A DNA stretch of 64,000 nucleotides from Ohtaekwangia koreensis (GTDB lineage: Bacteria > Bacteroidota > Bacteroidia > Cytophagales > Cyclobacteriaceae): positions 2,627,331 to 2,691,330 of the forward strand of contig NZ_FUZU01000001.1 of assembly GCF_900167975.1 (NCBI RefSeq). Direction: 5' to 3'. Both the position numbers and the translations under genes were made by a program. Shown piece by piece: positions 56,234 to 64,000 of the stretch. Below the pieces are notes generated by a model that was given only the letters and a program-made list of their open reading frames with translations, was not told the origin of the DNA and did no database searches. The first letter of the stretch is position 1. The number at the start of each line of letters is the position of its first letter.

Positions 56234-57130
56234 ATGACAACAATCAAAACTTTAGTGCTGGGCCTAATAACGCTTGCAGTGGCTGCATGCTCAGGAAACA
56301 AAACCACTGACACTGCCGGAGAAAATGATTCAACAACAACCAATATATCTACGACTATGGCAAAAAGTAATAAGGAAAAAGGTGTCGAATTGCTTAAAGC
56401 AATAGAGACCGGCGCAGGTGAACCTATCGCCTATATCAACCCTCATCAGTACACGCAGCATAATTTAGGCGCTGCCGATGGCCTTGCCGGTTTTGGTGAG
56501 CTTCTAAAGGCGTTACCACCAAATTCAGCAAAAGTGAAAACGGTAAGAGCGTTTGAGGATGGCAACTATGTTTTCACGCATACCGAATATGATTTCTTCG
56601 GCCCAAAGATCGGGTTCGATATTTTCAGATTTGAAGATGGTCTCATCGTAGAACATTGGGACAATCTCCAGGAAACTCCCAAGCAACCCAACCCGAGCGG
56701 ACACACGATGATCGATGGTCCGGCCACCTCAACAGATACAGCAAAAACTGAAGAGAACAAGAAACTTGTCCGGCAATTTGTGGATGATATCCTGGTGAAC
56801 GGAAAAATGGACAAGCTTGCAGGTTATTTTAATGGCGATAACTACACCCAGCACAATCCCCAGATTCCAGATCAGCTTTCAGGCCTTGGTAAGACGTTAG
56901 GTGAACTCTCTAAGCAAGGTGTCACGTTGAAGTATGACACGATTCACAAAGTTTTGGGAGAGGGTAACTTCGTACTTGTGGTAAGCGAGGGGCACTTTGG
57001 AAAAAGCTATAACGCGTTCTACGATTTATTCCGGGTTGAAAATGGTAAGATCGCCGAGCATTGGGATGTGATCGAACCAATACCAGCAAAAGAGAATTGG
57101 AAAAACGGTAATGGTAAATTCGGATTCTAA
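56234..57130 (+). CDS. Lipoprotein with two SnoaL/NTF2-like domains
   Basis: 298 residues from ATG 56234, which gives a clear lipoprotein signal (MTTIKTLVLGLITLAVAAC, Cys19). A longer frame from 55985 overlaps the AraC gene and hides this signal. A Ser/Thr-rich linker leads to two SnoaL-type domains (about 50-150 and 175-298), each with the signature YTQHN (NPHQYTQHNL and DNYTQHNPQ) and ending IVEHWDNLQ or IAEHWDVIE. It is related to the predicted SnoaL-like aldol-condensation group; its function in the periplasm is unknown. Confidence 0.85.
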   Translation: MTTIKTLVLGLITLAVAACSGNKTTDTAGENDSTTTNISTTMAKSNKEKGVELLKAIETGAGEPIAYINPHQYTQHNLGAADGLAGFGELLKALPPNSAKVKTVRAFEDGNYVFTHTEYDFFGPKIGFDIFRFEDGLIVEHWDNLQETPKQPNPSGHTMIDGPATSTDTAKTEENKKLVRQFVDDILVNGKMDKLAGYFNGDNYTQHNPQIPDQLSGLGKTLGELSKQGVTLKYDTIHKVLGEGNFVLVVSEGHFGKSYNAFYDLFRVENGKIAEHWDVIEPIPAKENWKNGNGKFGF

Positions 57131-57151
57131 TAACTAAAATAAGTTGTATAT

Positions 57152-57191
57152 ATACTGGGGACAATTATAAAAACTGTTCCCAGTATTTTTC
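57152..57191 (+). terminator. Terminator after the NTF2 lipoprotein gene
   Basis: ATACTGGGGACA (57152-57163) pairs with TGTTCCCAGTAT (57175-57186) with one wobble and runs straight into TTTTT. It starts 21 bases after the stop. Confidence 0.85.
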
Positions 57192-57321
57192 TGTTCAAGG
57201 GCCGGAGTCTCTTGCTCCAATGACAAATTGTTGAACAAGACACGGTCCGTTTTCATACCTGTGGAGCCCAGCCACGAGGTAAGGCCCGTTTGTGACAGAT
57301 TTCAGTCCCTCTTCTGACGGA

Positions 57322-57351
57322 TTTTACCCCCTTCAAGCGCTTGTATTTTTG
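57322..57351 (+). promoter_or_regulatory. Candidate promoter of the hybrid sensor/regulator gene
   Basis: TATTTTTG at 57344-57351 matches the -7 element TAnnTTTG; a T-rich -33-like word lies 18 bases upstream. The start codon follows 46 bases later. The -33 match is weak. Confidence 0.4.
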
Positions 57352-57397
57352 AGTATCTTAAGCGTTTCTGTGAAAATCGAAACCAGGCGTATTGTTT

Positions 57398-60300
57398 ATG
57401 AGGAAAAGTTTTTTCCGAACCGTTATTACAGGGGTGTGTTTGGGTATTGTGATTGCCAACGTGTATGGCCAGCCTCCGGATTTTTCAATTGAGCACTTAA
57501 CAATCGACAATGGTCTCCCTCAAAATGAGGTGACAGCAATTATTCAGGACCAGAAAGGTTTTATATGGTTTGGCACCCGCGGTGGTTTGGCACGCTATGA
57601 TGGGGCAAGCATGAAAGTCTTTCAGTGCGAACCCGGCACGGTGAACAGTCTTTCCAACAATTCGATTGAGACTTTGTTTGAAGGCTCTGATGGAAAAATC
57701 TGGATTGGTACAAAGGCCGGTGGGTTAAACTCGTTCGATCCCTTCTCTGAAAAAGTCGAACAATTCCAGTTCAGGGCAGAAGATCAGCACTCACTGAGTG
57801 GAGATGGTGTTGTGGCGGTTGCTGAAACGCAGGACGGAAAAATCTGGGTTGGCACCGATGGCAACGGGCTGAATTGTTTTAATCCGAAAACAGGAAAGTT
57901 TACCCGGTTTTTGAAAGGACGCCATGTGCTGGCGCTGCGCTGTACAAAGGACGGCACATTATGGGTGTCTGCCGATCACTTGCTTTACCGGATTGAAAAG
58001 GGAACACAGGAACCAGTGGCGGTGAATTTGAACTTGCCGCAACACGTTATGATAACCTCTCTCATTGCTGACAACGACAGGGATGAATTATACATTTCAG
58101 GCTGGAAAAATGGCGTGATCATCTACAATTTTACTGAGAAAAAAATTACCGAGCACATCAGACTTTCGTCTGCTGAGCACCTTCAACAAGGAGATGACGT
58201 TTATTGCCTTCTTAAACCCACGCGGTCTAATTCTCTATGGATGGGAACCTGGGGTGAGGGTCTTAAACACCGGGATCCGGAAGGCCACGTGGAGAAGGTT
58301 TTCATTGCCCCCGATGTCCGGGCCCGCTATAACACTGACTTTGATATTATACTGACCATTTTCGAAGACCGTACCGGGAACATTTGGGTTGGAACCGACG
58401 GCGGTGGTGTTTGTAAGCTTACCACACAACGCAGGTTTTTTCAATCCTACACATTCAAGAACAGTAACCTCAGCAGTGGTCATGTTCTGAGTACGTTGCA
58501 AGATCGCACAGGGAGGCTATGGATCGGGACGAAAGGCGGCGGGCTGAACGAACTTCGGGGAAATGAAATTTTCCACCACCAGGAGATTTTTGACAAGATT
58601 AAAGATCTAAAGGTAAATGACATTCACACACTTTTTGAAGATGTTAATGGTGATGTCTGGTTTGGTTCTAACTATGGCCTGCACAGGATTACAGGAATTG
58701 TCGGAGATAAAATTTCATTTGAAACTATCACAAACGATCCGCTTGAGCAGACTTCGCTTAGTGACGAGAAGGTCACAGCCATACTGCGTGACCGCCAGGG
58801 CAGGTTATGGGTGGGAACGCAGCGGCAGGGGTTGAACCGGTTAACGGGAAGAGATGCCAACGCGAAATCTTCCTTTAGACACTATAAGAATGATTCCAGC
58901 AGTTCGTTTTGCCTGGCATCCAATCGTATCAGCGCGCTATACGAAGACAGCAAGGGAAGGCTTTGGGTAGGTTCCTATAAGGGACTGCATCTTTACAGGC
59001 CTGATATAGATGGCTTTGTTCGGGTGTCGCAAGGTACTGGTGGGCTGAGTAACAATATCGTCAGTTGTATCCAGGAAGATCGGCACGGCAATATTTGGGT
59101 AGGTACTGCCGGAGGCCTGAACAGGGTAACCGTTTTGAATGATGCACCGACCGTAGCGTACTTCACCCGGAAAAGTGGTTTGCCAAATGATTACATAACC
59201 TCGATTATCGCCGATGACCAGAACCATTTATGGATTGGTTCAAACGGAGGATTATTTAAGTTCGATATTGACAATCACCATGTTCAACTATTCAACCTCA
59301 GTGATGGACTGCAGGGCAATGCGTTCTCGGAGAATGCTGCCTGCAGCGGCAAGGATAACCTGTTATACTTTGGCGGCAGCAATGGGCTGACAGTTTTTAA
59401 CCCACATGAAAAGTTCGCCGAGGTGTCTTCACCACTTTCGTTTGTTTCATTAAAGGTGATGAATCAGGACGTATACCCGGGCGAATTGGTGCACGGGCGT
59501 AAGATTCTGGATAAGTCAATCTTGTATACGGATGCGATTGTTTTGTCTCACCTTGACAAAGTATTCACCGTGGAAGTTTCTTCGATGGACTTTTCAATGC
59601 CGGAGAAAAACTATTATGCTTTTAAGCTGGAGGGCTTCGACAAGGAGTGGTCCAATGTGAAGAATACACGAACGGTCACCTATACGAACCTGGCACCGGG
59701 TTCATATTCGTTACAGGTGAAAGCAGGTGATATGGGTAACATCTGGGTGGGCAAACCAATAACGCTACGCATTACGGTATTGCCACCGCCTTGGCGTACC
59801 TGGTGGGCCTATGTAGCGTATGCGGGTGTGATTAGTGGCTTTGCCCTGGTGGTACTGTATTATGTGAAGAAGCAAATGCATCTAAAGGAAGATTTGCAAA
59901 AGGCTCAACTCATGTCAGCCAAAGCTGGATTAGAAAAGATGAAAGAGCAGGAAATGAGCGAGATGAAATTCCGGTTCTTCACAAATGTTTCCCACGAATT
60001 AAAAACACCGCTAACATTAATCATCAGTCCCCTGGAAGAGGTCCTGATCTTAAAAGATTTACCCAAAAATATTCGGGAGAAATTGCTTTTAATGCATCGG
60101 CATTCAGGAAGATTGCTGACACTCATCAATCAACTCCTTGACTTACGGAAAGCCGAGAGCGGCAATATGCGACTTCAAAGTGAGCAAGGCGATATTGTCC
60201 GGTTGACTTTTGAAGTCTTCGAAGGATTTCAGGATCTGGCAAGTCGTCAAAATGTAAAGTACAGCTTTCAGAGTGACATTGATCAGTTGATGGCTGATTT

Positions 60301-61516
60301 CGATGAGAGTAAAATCGAGATGGTGATCACCAACATCCTGTCCAACGCATTCAAGCATACGCCTGCGGGTGGCAAAGTCAGTTGCTCCCTGTCAATCGAG
60401 AAGGACCATCTCATTAACAAATCCTTCTGCTGCATACATGTTGAAGATACGGGCCGCGGTATGCCTGTACATGTGCTCGACAAGATTTTTGACCTTTACT
60501 ACCAGGTTGCCGTGGTGGACTCAGTAAAAATTTCAGGAACGGGCATAGGCCTTTCCTTGGTGCGTGAGATCGTTCAGTTGCATGGTGGGGCTGTGGCGGT
60601 GGAGAGTGCAGAAGGCAAAGGTTCCAAGTTCAGCATTCGGCTGCCGCTTAAGAATTTAACAGCTGATTCCCTTCATTCCACCCGACCCTGTATTCCTACC
60701 GCTGTTGAATTTGTTCCGGGCGCTGAAACCATAGAGGATGATAAGCCGCTTGTGCTGATCATTGAAGACACCGATGAACTTCGGAGTTACCTTATTGATC
60801 TTTTGCATGATGAGTTCAATGTTATCCAGGCAATCAATGGCGAGGAAGGCTGGAAAATTGCTATGGATCGGGTTCCCGATATCATTGTCAGTGACGTGAT
60901 GATGGATCGGATGGATGGCTTTGAACTGTGCATGAAGGTCAAGAATAATGTGATGACCTCGCATATACCGGTAGTTTTATTAACGGCCAAGAACATGCCG
61001 GAGAGTGAGCTATCCGGTTTGGATGCAGGAGCAGACGACTACATCAAAAAGCCCTTTAATCCCATCATACTGGTGGCACGAATCCGGCGCTTGCTGGAGT
61101 CCTGCAAGAAGTTGAAGGAGTACTATAGCAAGAAAATTACCTTACAACCCACCAACATAGAGATTACGCCATTCGATGAGAAATTTCTGCAGCATGCCAT
61201 GAGCTATGTGGAGGTTAATTTACTAAATCCGGAATTGACAGCAGAGTCGTTGTGTCAGGAGCTGGCGATGAGTCATTCGCGTCTTTACAGGAAGTTAAAA
61301 GTGTTAACGGGTCAAACTATTCAGGAGTTTATCCGGTCTATTCGGCTAAAGCGCGCTGCTCAGTTTTTGGAAACGGGCCAGTACAGTGTTTCGGAAGCTG
61401 CGTTTCAGACCGGCTTTTCGGAGCTGAAATACTTCCGGAACTATTTTCGTGATCAGTTCGGGTGTTTACCATCGGAATACCACAAGGGAAATTCTGAACA
61501 AATACCGAAAGTCTAA
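57398..61516 (+). CDS. One-piece hybrid two-component regulator (HTCS) with AraC output
   Basis: 1372 residues from MRKSFFRTVITGVCLGIVIA. Signal peptide, two periplasmic propellers (about 28-700, for example GFIWFGTRGGLARYDG), Y_Y_Y domain (FDKEWSNVKNTRTVTYTNLA), membrane helix (about 800-820), HisKA with His866 in TNVSHELKTPLTLI, HATPase (GTGIGLSLV), receiver with Asp1166 in IIVSDVMMDRMDG and Lys in YIKKPF, then AraC helix-turn-helix (about 1285-1360). This combination senses oligosaccharides in the periplasm and directly activates degradation genes. The nearest candidate target is the secreted beta-helix protein just downstream on the opposite strand. Confidence 0.94.
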   Translation: MRKSFFRTVITGVCLGIVIANVYGQPPDFSIEHLTIDNGLPQNEVTAIIQDQKGFIWFGTRGGLARYDGASMKVFQCEPGTVNSLSNNSIETLFEGSDGKIWIGTKAGGLNSFDPFSEKVEQFQFRAEDQHSLSGDGVVAVAETQDGKIWVGTDGNGLNCFNPKTGKFTRFLKGRHVLALRCTKDGTLWVSADHLLYRIEKGTQEPVAVNLNLPQHVMITSLIADNDRDELYISGWKNGVIIYNFTEKKITEHIRLSSAEHLQQGDDVYCLLKPTRSNSLWMGTWGEGLKHRDPEGHVEKVFIAPDVRARYNTDFDIILTIFEDRTGNIWVGTDGGGVCKLTTQRRFFQSYTFKNSNLSSGHVLSTLQDRTGRLWIGTKGGGLNELRGNEIFHHQEIFDKIKDLKVNDIHTLFEDVNGDVWFGSNYGLHRITGIVGDKISFETITNDPLEQTSLSDEKVTAILRDRQGRLWVGTQRQGLNRLTGRDANAKSSFRHYKNDSSSSFCLASNRISALYEDSKGRLWVGSYKGLHLYRPDIDGFVRVSQGTGGLSNNIVSCIQEDRHGNIWVGTAGGLNRVTVLNDAPTVAYFTRKSGLPNDYITSIIADDQNHLWIGSNGGLFKFDIDNHHVQLFNLSDGLQGNAFSENAACSGKDNLLYFGGSNGLTVFNPHEKFAEVSSPLSFVSLKVMNQDVYPGELVHGRKILDKSILYTDAIVLSHLDKVFTVEVSSMDFSMPEKNYYAFKLEGFDKEWSNVKNTRTVTYTNLAPGSYSLQVKAGDMGNIWVGKPITLRITVLPPPWRTWWAYVAYAGVISGFALVVLYYVKKQMHLKEDLQKAQLMSAKAGLEKMKEQEMSEMKFRFFTNVSHELKTPLTLIISPLEEVLILKDLPKNIREKLLLMHRHSGRLLTLINQLLDLRKAESGNMRLQSEQGDIVRLTFEVFEGFQDLASRQNVKYSFQSDIDQLMADFDESKIEMVITNILSNAFKHTPAGGKVSCSLSIEKDHLINKSFCCIHVEDTGRGMPVHVLDKIFDLYYQVAVVDSVKISGTGIGLSLVREIVQLHGGAVAVESAEGKGSKFSIRLPLKNLTADSLHSTRPCIPTAVEFVPGAETIEDDKPLVLIIEDTDELRSYLIDLLHDEFNVIQAINGEEGWKIAMDRVPDIIVSDVMMDRMDGFELCMKVKNNVMTSHIPVVLLTAKNMPESELSGLDAGADDYIKKPFNPIILVARIRRLLESCKKLKEYYSKKITLQPTNIEITPFDEKFLQHAMSYVEVNLLNPELTAESLCQELAMSHSRLYRKLKVLTGQTIQEFIRSIRLKRAAQFLETGQYSVSEAAFQTGFSELKYFRNYFRDQFGCLPSEYHKGNSEQIPKV

Positions 61517-61863
61517 TGTGGTAAGGTCTTTAAGTATATACTATATCCTATATCGCTGAAGACGGGCAGTTTGTTTGGGTAGAGCGTTTTGCATAATGCA
61601 CTGTGCGGTATTTTTATGATCAGCAAATTCCTAAGGAGATTGCAATTGAACTAAAGCGAAATATATACCAGGTTTGAGTGATGAAAAAGATTGGCACAAG
61701 GAGCGTGAAGGTGCTGTGTATACTAGCCCGCCTTTAAGAGTTTGATAGATATATACTATCGTCGGTACGTCAACGCCCCATAAGTAATTCTTTTATTTTG
61801 CAGCAAGATATTCGCGGTGTGGCGTGAGGTATATATAGGAATATATACAGAGCTATATTGAAA
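61517..61863. other. Intergenic region between convergent genes
   Basis: About 350 bases, AT-rich, with TATATA words. A short frame (around 61616-61677, DQQIPKEIAIELKRNIY) recalls a sigma-factor region 4 helix but is too short to call. Otherwise nothing is recognised. Confidence 0.35.
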
Positions 61864-61889
61864 GAGGCCGCCTCACGTAAGGCGGCCTC
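61864..61889. terminator. Hairpin between convergent genes, probably two-way terminator
   Basis: GAGGCCGCCT (61864-61873) and AGGCGGCCTC (61880-61889) are perfect 10-base complements, GC-rich, with a six-base loop. ATCTTTT follows on the + strand and CTTTC on the minus strand. It is 23 bases past the stop of the minus-strand gene. Confidence 0.75.
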
Positions 61890-61912
61890 ATCTTTTGCAA
61901 AGGTATCTTCGA

Positions 61913-64000
61913 TTATAACTTTACTATCTTTTTTGAAACGATCAGGTTGCTTTCTTTGATTTTTACCATGTAGATTCCCGGTGCTATACTCGTCAGGTCC
62001 ACGGCGGCCTTGCTGGAATAAACCTCTTTAGTCAAGAGCAACACCCCCTGTAGGGTATATATTTCAACAACGGCCTGCTTTGAATCCATTACGCTGATAT
62101 AGAGGATATCGCTTACCGGATTGGGATACAGCTCGGTGGGGTTCGAGACGTCTTCGCTATACACTTCACTGGCCGAGGCGACACGGGCGTTACTTTGTGA
62201 GGTAACAAGTTCAAATTGCCAGCGTTGATTGGTGGCGTTGGCATTACAGGTCATTTGTTGCAATATAGCCCCATCGTTAGGCGATGCATCCTTTACTTCA
62301 ACACATTTTCCACTGTGTCGCGGTTTGATGGTGTAATAATTATCAACGTGCGAGATCTGAAATTGCTGGTTTTGGCCACTGACGGTGGGCCACTGAATGA
62401 GGGTTGCTCCATCGGCAGTTGACCCTCCGTTGACATCCATATATTTGTTGCTGTTTTTGTTTTTGAGCTTGTAATATCCATTGCCTGCATCTTCGAGGAT
62501 CCATTGCTGGTTGGCGCCTTCTTTATAGGGCCACTGCAAAATAGTCACGCCGTTGTCTGGTGATGCGCCCTTAACGTCTGCTACCTTTCCGCTGTGGACA
62601 GCTTTTAGTACATAGGTGCCACCCACAATCAGGTCATCGCTTGTCGCTACACGAAGGCTTAGCGTTACGGGTGCTCCGGTTCCAAACGAGTTGGTAGCCT
62701 GAAGAGTGATTGAATAGAATCCGCTAACGGTTGGAGTCCCTGAAATCACTCCTGTGCTGGTGTTGACCGAGATGCCTGCTGGCAGAGAAGTCGCGCTAAA
62801 GCTGGTGGGTGAATTGTCTGCGGCAATCGTATAGCTAAACGGTATACCCACCGTGGCGGTGGCCGTGGTGGAGCTGATGATAACGGGTACGGGAGGAACT
62901 ACGATGTATAGCTTTCGTGACCCCGTGCCGGAAGCATTTGTGGCTGTGATCGTAACCGTTGAAGTTGAACCTGCTGTTGTCGGTGTACCGGAAATAACGC
63001 CGGTACTGGCATTGATGGAAAGTCCGGCGGGTAGTCCCATTGCACTGTAGCTGGCAGGTGAGTTTGTCGCGGTTATTTTGTAAGTAAAGGGAGTATTATA
63101 CCGGGCAGATGCTGAGGTGGGGCTTGTAACGATAGGCGCGGCGCTGGCCGTTGCAGCGAAGGTTACATTCTGGGTATAGCTTCCAATGTTGAAGTTACCG
63201 CTCGCAGCATCGGTAATGGTAGCGCCATTCATTTTTATTCCCTGAAAGAAGATGTTTTTGGTCATGCGCGTGGCGTCCCAGCCTCTCACAGAAGAGCCGG
63301 GGGTATAGCCTGCCTGCGTAAAGGATATATTCATGAAATAGATACTGTCAATTTCGCGCCCGGGTGCGTAGTTGTAGGTTCCATTGTTTACGATGGCCAG
63401 TCCAATGAATGTCTTTGAATACGTTGCCGGGTCCATATAACCATTGACACGAATATTTTCATAGCGGTGGTTGGCAGCGCGTACCCTGTCGCCCACGGTG
63501 AAGTAAATCACCGGCCGGCCTCCCGAGCGACTCCAGTCGTCAATGTCTATATTTGAACAAACGATATCGCGTATTTCAGTGTCTATGTTTTGATCACCAT
63601 AAACTCCGATATGGAATGACTGTGCAAGGTCGGGGAGCAGCACGGAATTGGTAACGGTGATATTTTTGCAGCTGCCGGTAAAGCCGCTTTTGCCGCCTCC
63701 GTAGAATGTTATAGCATCATCGTGTGTTCGTATAAATACGTTGTCGACTGTGACATTCTGAGAACTGAATATATTATAGGCATCGCCCCATTTTTTGGAG
63801 CTGAACGACACGGTGTTTCGAATGGTGACATTGGTGGATTGGCCACAGCGTATACCTGCGCCACCACCGCCACCCCATCCATGGTTTAAGTCGATTAATC
63901 CATCAATGTATACATCGTTGACGCGCGTGATGTTGAGGGCATCATAGCCGGCCCGGTAAATAAATCCACGTCCGATAACCTTGGTATTATCACCGCATAC
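61913..64000 (-). CDS. Secreted beta-helix carbohydrate-active protein with lectin and type IX sorting domains, 5' end outside window
   Basis: At least 695 codons; the frame is open to the window edge, so the start lies beyond. Order on the protein: right-handed beta-helix with short repeats (NVTVDNVFIRTHDDAITFYGG, with an Asp-Asp pair, resembling GH28/GH49-type or pectin-lyase folds), two putative Ig-like (He_PIG) domains (ATNSPASYSAMGLPAGLSIN and a near repeat), a ricin-type beta-trefoil lectin with QQW/QRW motifs, and a C-terminal Por sorting domain (ELYPNPVSDILYISV to SKKIVKL) for export by the type IX system. Likely a surface or secreted polysaccharide-degrading or -binding protein. Confidence 0.88.
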   Translation of the reverse strand, partial: VCGDNTKVIGRGFIYRAGYDALNITRVNDVYIDGLIDLNHGWGGGGGAGIRCGQSTNVTIRNTVSFSSKKWGDAYNIFSSQNVTVDNVFIRTHDDAITFYGGGKSGFTGSCKNITVTNSVLLPDLAQSFHIGVYGDQNIDTEIRDIVCSNIDIDDWSRSGGRPVIYFTVGDRVRAANHRYENIRVNGYMDPATYSKTFIGLAIVNNGTYNYAPGREIDSIYFMNISFTQAGYTPGSSVRGWDATRMTKNIFFQGIKMNGATITDAASGNFNIGSYTQNVTFAATASAAPIVTSPTSASARYNTPFTYKITATNSPASYSAMGLPAGLSINASTGVISGTPTTAGSTSTVTITATNASGTGSRKLYIVVPPVPVIISSTTATATVGIPFSYTIAADNSPTSFSATSLPAGISVNTSTGVISGTPTVSGFYSITLQATNSFGTGAPVTLSLRVATSDDLIVGGTYVLKAVHSGKVADVKGASPDNGVTILQWPYKEGANQQWILEDAGNGYYKLKNKNSNKYMDVNGGSTADGATLIQWPTVSGQNQQFQISHVDNYYTIKPRHSGKCVEVKDASPNDGAILQQMTCNANATNQRWQFELVTSQSNARVASASEVYSEDVSNPTELYPNPVSDILYISVMDSKQAVVEIYTLQGVLLLTKEVYSSKAAVDLTSIAPGIYMVKIKESNLIVSKKIVKL

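Noticed and set aside
63619-63811. GTG at 63811 as the true start of the secreted beta-helix protein
   Set aside because: The frame stays open to the window edge with beta-helix sequence (RAGYDALNITRVNDVYIDG) upstream, so the gene begins outside.

Overview
The window looks like a chromosome segment of a Cytophagales-type Bacteroidota. Supporting features are three very large periplasmic-propeller sensor kinases (one a hybrid with a C-terminal AraC domain), a secreted protein ending in a type IX secretion (Por) sorting domain, PadR/FtsX permease pairs, an OmpA protein with thrombospondin-type repeats, and candidate promoters with the Bacteroidota -33 TTTG / -7 TAnnTTTG pattern. No CRISPR array, rRNA, intact phage or intact transposase was seen.

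Layout. 0-1.1 kb: tail of a caspase-like protein, a Dps ferritin and tRNA-Asp. 1.1-5 kb: a decayed tyrosine recombinase, an NTF2-fold protein, then a graveyard of sugar-metabolism genes (GntR UTRA fragment, truncated ROK kinase, truncated mannose-6-phosphate isomerase). 5-12.4 kb: a propeller histidine kinase and a PadR/FtsX pair. 12.6-16.4 kb: a small lipoprotein, a broken response regulator, an esterase and a GH130 enzyme. 16.8-25.8 kb: a stress-flavoured block between two inverted AraC paralogues, with a cytoplasmic histidine kinase, a methyltransferase, a CPA1 Na+/H+ antiporter, a cupin and three small CsbD-like proteins. 26.5-31.6 kb: an OmpA protein and a second PadR/FtsX pair. 32-42 kb: a stand-alone propeller lipoprotein, a CE15-like esterase, a metallo-beta-lactamase-fold hydrolase with its probable Crp/Fnr regulator, several unknown genes, a radical SAM/SPASM protein and a DUF2541-like secreted protein. 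42-43 kb: a GH43 relic and a divergent SnoaL/HxlR pair. 43.4-49 kb: a TetR-ABC-HlyD-TolC export operon. 49.4-50.1 kb: a second copy of the tRNA-Asp 3' end and recombinase relic, next to a fragment of the CE15-like esterase. 50-61.5 kb: a hybrid kinase with two receivers, an AraC regulator, an NTF2 lipoprotein and a one-piece hybrid sensor/AraC regulator. 61.9 kb to the edge: a secreted beta-helix/lectin protein, cut by the window end.

The strongest larger-scale signal is a pair of direct repeats (tRNA-Asp 3' end, downstream flank and recombinase relic) about 48.4 kb apart. Between them lie many broken genes: GntR, ROK, mannose isomerase, a response regulator, a GH43 enzyme and a poly-A frameshifted ORF. 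This suggests an old tRNA-targeted island, or repeated integration followed by decay. Other points worth following are an ABC exporter whose ATPase has lost several catalytic motif residues, a gapless conserved module upstream of two small stress-type genes, paired palindromes between a Crp/Fnr gene and its neighbour, and an in-frame stop near the end of the antiporter.
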